Shown: piece after piece, positions 62,301 through 64,000 of the stretch
Numbering within the stretch: position 1 is the first letter of the stretch
Layout of the letters: the number at the start of each line of letters is the position of its first letter
Assembly (NCBI GenBank): GCA_025024175.1
Contig: QCXZ01000064.1
Span: 38,895,325-38,959,324 of the forward strand
Source of the DNA: Rhyzopertha dominica
Taxonomy: Eukaryota; Arthropoda; Insecta; Coleoptera; Bostrichidae
Direction of reading: 5' to 3'
Length of the DNA stretch: 64,000 nt
Program-made: the position numbers and the translations under genes
The notes under the pieces: generated by a model
Told to the model about the DNA's origin: nothing
The model's input: the letters and a program-made list of their open reading frames with translations, nothing else
The model's database searches: none

Positions 62301-62331
62301 GCAGATTGGCGAAGGTGTGGAGGGATTTGCG
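32065..62331 (+). CDS. VAT-1-like MDR oxidoreductase, 5' part (exons 1-2)
   Basis: Synaptic vesicle membrane protein VAT-1 homologue: an NAD(P)H-dependent, zinc-independent quinone-oxidoreductase type of the MDR superfamily, linked to vesicle and mitochondrial membranes in vertebrates. Two exons, 32065-32306 and 62202-62331, give residues 1-124. The N-terminal 44 residues are acidic and Ala/Pro-rich, then the GroES-like fold begins at MRAVVLTGFGGLKSVKIQKK and continues to GLNFQDLMVRQG and GFECAGEVEQIGEGVEGFA. The codon for Cys81 is split TG|C across a 29,895-bp intron with good GT-AG sites. The nucleotide-binding domain and stop lie beyond the right edge. An upstream in-frame ATG at 31885 exists, but the 32065 start fits the family better. 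Confidence 0.88.
33139..34036. mobile_element. 898-bp foldback element with arms of about 410 bp
   Basis: Termini CAGGGTAAGTCAGTTTTTTG and the inverse AAAAAACTGACTCACCCTG, flanked by TA (33137-33138 and 34037-34038). Inverted similarity continues over about 33139-33547 versus 33625-34036, including an internal CAGGGTGTTGAATATAATTT motif in both arms. The centre of about 75 bp is itself partly inverted (GCTAAATT). TA duplication and CAGGG ends suggest a Tc1/mariner-type non-autonomous element. It lies in the sense strand of the VAT-1-like intron. Confidence 0.85.
34190..35030 (-). pseudogene. Tc1/mariner-like transposase remnant with DUF4817-type N-terminus
   Basis: On the minus strand, starting near 35000: SSGSLSIV and GTPKQIAQYKGRNKIKLIRS, then RQVAINNDLHHSTVDKLY, KFHP, a piece reading EDVLKTLTF, FCFPTKQLLIYTAKS, TIVATGQEKIHTRF and FRTSWTMIFHEKTYGCSKM. 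The order and pattern (W....R..ENPH..., W.QQDGA) match the insect transposases that start with a DUF4817 helix-turn-helix. Stops and frame changes are frequent. Confidence 0.55.
35040..36600. other. No gene recognised (VAT-1-like intron 1)
   Basis: AT-rich intronic sequence. Isolated short frames have no consistent motif set. Confidence 0.4.
36840..37480 (-). pseudogene. Second DUF4817/Tc1-like transposase remnant
   Basis: The minus strand frame 37355-37113 reads KRWTWITVLAFFIRAGS, then KDETKFSKNGICFNRRNNYY and WAAENPYETK. DE..F...G..N..N...W...NP is the first-Asp region of the same transposase class as the 34.2-35.0 kb relic. Further downstream pieces are unreadable. One N lies at 37253. 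Confidence 0.5.
37490..39980. other. No gene recognised (VAT-1-like intron 1)
   Basis: AT-rich, with no long frame. 39398-39628 is open on + (76 codons, hydrophobic) but has no family resemblance. Confidence 0.4.
39992..40366 (-). CDS. Unidentified 124-residue ORF
   Basis: Open frame starting MDNTRTFDQEIMLLRDNIQQ, with LLEKSTCMWEIQDHPAVSDF, then a basic FYKKLKIDFCRRRF and a Lys-rich C-terminal part. The L..(E/K)....WEI..P start faintly resembles a MADF-type DNA-binding module, but key spacing is not clear. One N lies inside. No splice sites are evident. It is more likely a mobile-element fragment than a nested host gene. Confidence 0.2.
   Translation of the reverse strand: MDNTRTFDQEIMLLRDNIQQVKLLEKSTCMWEIQDHPAVSDFHFYKKLKIDFCRRRFETSSTHYSFKQIEXKKCIHYPILYRNFMNRYKFDYKVKLVSKTNGTKYYSTMLNSVEIKVICNKMRR
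40755..40915. ncRNA. Inverted pair of hammerhead-like cores
   Basis: Minus strand: CTGAAGA (40813-40807), stem II with TGCT/AGCA and CCGC/GCGG-like pairing, then GAAA (40786-40783) followed by CGTGTG. This fits CUGANGA...GAAA exactly. Plus strand: TGAAGA near 40831, TGCTACCAGCGACGAGCA, then GAAA at 40872-40875, a decayed inverse copy with an insertion. Flanking CCTCCTACTAG and CTATAGGAGAAGG are also inverse. It resembles terminal repeats of Penelope-like or similar retroelements. Confidence 0.45.
41754..42177 (-). pseudogene. C-terminal part of the same retrotransposon ORF2
   Basis: Two overlapping frames join as one text: LNHINHLANKLSKIIYILRS in the first and YALLAWGHSAHCSIVFGLQR, then KAIRTLAGLQYRESVREKF, in the second. 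These are the thumb and C-terminal region (W.GH......LQ.KAIR...) of jockey-type ORF2. A frameshift near 42050-42090 separates them. Confidence 0.75.
42237..43610 (-). pseudogene. Reverse transcriptase of the jockey-like element
   Basis: 457 codons. Visible motifs are VPLTKLINNCIDQRYFPDML, KVIPVYEKG, LENYRPISLVPIINKIIE, GDSQFGFRSGSNTEKAI, VTLCDLSRAFDCVSHDLLI, HGVPQGSVLGPTLFLIYISD and IILLEDDTSLI, then ENRLSLNASKTE. The catalytic box is LEDD where FADD is usual; both Asp are kept. One N lies near 43296. The frame is broken from the endonuclease ORF just upstream. Confidence 0.85.
43632..44828 (-). pseudogene. ORF1-tail plus EEP endonuclease domain, fused
   Basis: 398 codons. The first about 170 residues resemble a retrotransposon ORF1 C-terminal part (KKAWLYVGNAGRD near residue 60, then FDIEVISKPEA and YKVGFDFDHLDEMN). 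From about residue 170 the apurinic-type endonuclease follows: LLVFHINIQSLRNKLGEVEC, CLSEHWLHRDE, VSLYRPPSSEF, IIGGDFNIKFN, CIDNFLINF and PLYDHNIISLQ (SDH changed to YDH). ORF1 and ORF2 are normally separate; here small indels seem to have fused them. Confidence 0.8.
44880..47350. other. No gene recognised (VAT-1-like intron 1)
   Basis: Mixed AT-rich DNA. Frames at 45341-45541 and 46701-46997 have no recognised motif. 45100-45400 is less AT-rich and may be transposon-derived. Confidence 0.35.
47355..47935. repeat. Dispersed repeat, copy 2
   Basis: Same-orientation counterpart of 3990-4545. Shared blocks include AAATCGACTA near 47383, ACTGGATAAACTTG, GCCGCACAAATGAT, and GAGCTATGGTCGCGAGTTCA near 47873. 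Non-coding. Confidence 0.55.
47940..52080. other. No gene recognised (VAT-1-like intron 1)
   Basis: About 4 kb of AT-rich sequence. 48270-48480 is less AT-rich (GAGCGGGTGCGATAATGAGA), possibly a short interspersed element, but ends cannot be defined. Confidence 0.35.
52089..52190 (+). repeat. Small hairpin with a decayed hammerhead-like motif
   Basis: ATAATTATGTTTTCGGAAAA at about 52088-52107 is inverted near 52170-52190 (TTTTTCTGAAAACATAATTA). The loop has GGTGCAATCGAAACATCAGA, close to the better-preserved motif at 54731. The 5' CUGANGA part is not legible. Confidence 0.35.
53411..54405. repeat. Inverted array of diverged units of about 153-172 bp
   Basis: Units starting GTAGGCTAT at 53411 and 53578 (167 bp apart) share GAAAAAC, TTGATAG, GAAGTTAT and AACACA blocks. 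The inverse pattern GCCTAC recurs at 54070 and 54223, with ATCCTAC at 54396, in reverse orientation and with AATAACTTCAAAA-type blocks. So two forward and three reverse units surround a spacer of about 350 bp. It is non-coding and looks like a foldback element with tandem subrepeats. Confidence 0.6.
54716..54750 (+). ncRNA. Hammerhead-like core with a perfect stem II
   Basis: TTTGACAAA, then GATTA (54725-54729), a loop, TAATC (54736-54740), GAAA (54741-54744) and CGTCAG. Stem II pairs perfectly. The CUGANGA part (TTGACAA) has two transitions. It may be another retroelement terminal motif. Confidence 0.4.
54850..57870. other. No gene recognised (VAT-1-like intron 1)
   Basis: Short frames at 54994-55272, 55651-55869 (DCIGELGKSKTESILTSTLK) and 57102-57416 look somewhat coding-like but match no family I know. 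They have no clear splice context. Transposon debris is the likely source. Confidence 0.35.
57880..58660. other. Unclassified repeat-like sequence beside the GC island
   Basis: Base composition is less AT-rich than the rest of the intron, with an N near 58397. No frame is convincing. It may belong to the same element as the GC-rich island that follows. Confidence 0.3.
58680..59345. other. GC-rich, CpG-rich island inside VAT-1-like intron 1
   Basis: A sharp GC rise against AT-rich surroundings. Both strands are open for 101 codons (58695-59000 + and 58667-58972 -), which is a by-product of high GC. GCGTCACGAT and AGGGGTCAC repeat within 59025-59115. On the minus strand TGGCGCTGGGGCCGCGAG near 59180 is reminiscent of a retrotransposon primer-binding site after an LTR. 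A solo LTR or LTR-retrotransposon leader is the best guess; an internal promoter is the alternative. Confidence 0.35.
59350..60740. other. No gene recognised; mobile-element-like patch at 60200-60600
   Basis: The patch 60200-60600 is less AT-rich and open on the minus strand for about 100 codons (frame containing QRFLQIRLQTGVWRCLEE). I recognise no protein family and take it as a MITE-like or transposon sequence. Confidence 0.3.
60753..61733 (-). mobile_element. THAP-domain DNA transposon fragment with short TIRs
   Basis: GGGACCGCCAAAACGCGAAC at the left and the inverse GCGTTTTGGCGGTGACTCC at 61713-61731 share CCGCCAAAACGC. The interior encodes a THAP-like finger on the minus strand. P-element-type and related transposases begin with THAP domains, so a non-autonomous or internally deleted member is likely. 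No target duplication is clear. Confidence 0.55.
61281..61607 (-). pseudogene. THAP-like zinc-finger ORF
   Basis: Frame of 108 codons. From residue about 33: CCFVHGYKSTSDST, then NKIFLTVPRDYQRMKKLFKA, then RRDMPKSQSLFFCCEDYL. This fits the C2CH THAP fold (C..C...P.........W/F......C..HF) in length and order. However, the second Cys position is Tyr (HGY) and the final His is Tyr (EDY), so zinc binding is doubtful. A good donor (ACT|GTAAGT) follows at about 61340, suggesting an exon of a spliced transposase gene. Confidence 0.55.
62202..62331 (+). CDS. VAT-1-like coding exon 2
   Basis: Completes Cys81 and encodes GLNFQDLMVRQGAIDSPPKC, then ILGFECAGEVEQIGEG and VEGFA. The N-F-x-D-x-M-x-R-x-G and G-x-E-x-A-G-x-V motifs are diagnostic of quinone-oxidoreductase-like MDR proteins. 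Acceptor TTCGCAG, donor GCG|GTAAGT, phase 0. Confidence 0.92.
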
Positions 62332-64000
62332 GTAAGTTTGGTTAAACTTAGAGTACTTTAGTCTGTTTGCTTCTGAAAAAAGGGGATGAACGATTCGGAT
62401 GCACTTACAAAAAGAACCCTGAAGTTCCAACCCCACCTACTTAATAGATAAGATGAAATATTTTTATAATTTCTTCTTATAATTACGATTGATAGTCCAA
62501 AGCTAATGGAAGTAAATGTAAGAGTATATTCCGTAGGTCGAAATACTGCGATTTAACTAACTTCTGTTGGTCCAAAAGTTGATACCAATAAAGATATAGG
62601 GTGTTAAAGTTAGTTTCCTTATATTTCTTAATAGATTTTTATATTATTGAAGTATTTTAATAACATTTGGTATTAGAGGTTTTTTTGGATCAATGAATTT
62701 AAATATTTTTGACAAATTGCCTACAATACTTCACCTGGCTTTACAATGCCATAACTTTTTTGTGTCACCATGTATCTATTTTTTGTTACTACATCTTCCA
62801 TCCTTTATCCTTAAAAAAATTTGTACTTTGTAGAGGTCACCAAATGACGTTACACATCTAAGTAACCCTTGGTGGCCCAGGCAAACCAACTTTTGTAAAG
62901 TGGAGTATTAAAACTGCCGCATTGTGTGCTATGGTGAACTATAAAAATAAACGATCAGAGTTATTTATGTATGTATATGAATGTATTAATAATGATCATA
63001 AGAAGTCCGTTCTGAAGCTCAAAAATAATGAGCTAGGAGCGACGCGGGTACAAAAGCACCGCATGGCGTTCAGTAGTATTACATATATACATAGTAAAAG
63101 GGCAGCACATTTGAGAAGCTTTCATAGGGTCCCGTGGTCGATTCCCGGTCAAAGCTGACAATACTTTTTCAGAAATGGATCGGCCTGCAAATCCAATTAA
63201 GTACTTCTTATAATCATTGTAAAAAAACAAAAGTTGTTAAGAAGAGAATACCCAAGGGAATTAATTCTAAGAAAAACTGAAACGGCACCAAACCCTTTTG
63301 ATAGGTGTCGGCTGTCAGGCCTGGACGCACTATATTGGCGAATTGTGATCTAGATGGCAAATGGACCCTTAGGATATGCTGTACAAGCGAAAAATGGAAT
63401 GGGCGAAGCCTTTCCTGGTGCATGAAGGATCCTTATAATTAATGACCTGTTTACACCCGAACTTATAGCCAAAGACTTGGAATTTAGTTCAGGATTTTCC
63501 GCCACATGCACCTAAACTTCATCTTCTACTTCTAAAGCAATAGTTTTCGAGCTTCGCTTGGTAGGTACCTGGATTATAAAGATTTTGAACTAATTTACCA
63601 TAGTTCATTTATGGATCTATACATTTTATCTCCGTGTTCAAAAATAAATTATATCTTGACATTTTAATTTTAGATTTTTGTAAGAATCTGGAAGAAAACA
63701 CCAAAATATCGTATTTATTGCTTTTTAATCAAGACTTACTCAAAACAACACAATTTTTAAATAGGTACTGTAAAAGCATCACATTACTAAAATGAAAAAA
63801 TCCCGAAAACGTTCGATCGTAGTGACCTCTACAAATACACATTCTTTATGAGTAAAGGATAGAAGAACAGATGCCGTAACAAAAATTGGATAAAAGTTAA
63901 AAAAAATATGATTTTATAGATGGCGCCACGTGCAAACAGCAGTCAATTTGACAAAATATTTAAATTTCTCGACCCAAAAACCCACATACTAAATATTATG
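62332..64000. other. VAT-1-like intron 2 (partial), no element defined
   Basis: AT-rich. A B-box-like GGTCGATTCCCGG at about 63137-63149 hints at a tRNA-derived SINE remnant, but no full tRNA fold is seen. Confidence 0.35.

Noticed and set aside
63105..63165. tRNA or SINE B-box-like GGTCGATTCCCGG
   Set aside because: One base short of the B-box consensus, with no matching A box, anticodon arm or acceptor stem; kept only as a hint of a SINE remnant.
1..64000. CRISPR arrays, operons, bacterial promoters or terminators
   Set aside because: Spliced eukaryotic genes and insect transposons; no short regularly spaced repeats of that kind.

Overview
This is an AT-rich eukaryotic window with spliceosomal genes, GT-AG introns from about 50 bp to about 30 kb, and dense decayed transposable elements. 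Protein similarity and the mobile-element mix (Penelope-like, jockey-like, Tc1-like, MULE, Tigger/jerky-like) point to an insect, probably a beetle. The order is an inference. Scattered single N bases, some inside exons, indicate a draft assembly.

Two host genes are clear, both on the + strand. (1) 9281-27723 is a complete retinoblastoma-family pocket protein, p107/p130/Rbf type. I resolve 17 coding exons with matching phases, giving about 939 residues. Its 5' flank has two E2F-like sites. (2) 32065-62331 holds the first two coding exons of a VAT-1-like MDR-superfamily oxidoreductase. They are separated by a 29.9-kb first intron, and the gene runs off the right edge.

Layout: 1-9000 is repeats: a broken MULE, a degenerate Tc1/mariner-type element with intact terminal inverted repeats, a dispersed repeat, and a decayed reverse transcriptase. 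Rbf introns hold a MITE (intron 6), Tigger/jerky-like remnants (introns 8 and 15), a palindrome with a hammerhead-ribozyme-like core (intron 10), and a Penelope-like element with inverted terminal repeats, each carrying a hammerhead-like core (intron 12). 27.7-31.9 kb is intergenic with one reverse-transcriptase remnant. The VAT-1 intron holds an 898-bp near-perfect foldback, two Tc1/mariner-like transposase remnants, a nearly full-length jockey-like retrotransposon (minus strand), an inverted array of about 160-bp units, more hammerhead-like cores, a GC-rich island and a THAP-domain element.

The most interesting theme is several independent hammerhead-like cores (CUGANGA...stem II...GAAA), often in inverted pairs inside sense introns. 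The two host genes have no evident functional link: one is nuclear cell-cycle control, the other probably a membrane-associated or cytosolic oxidoreductase.
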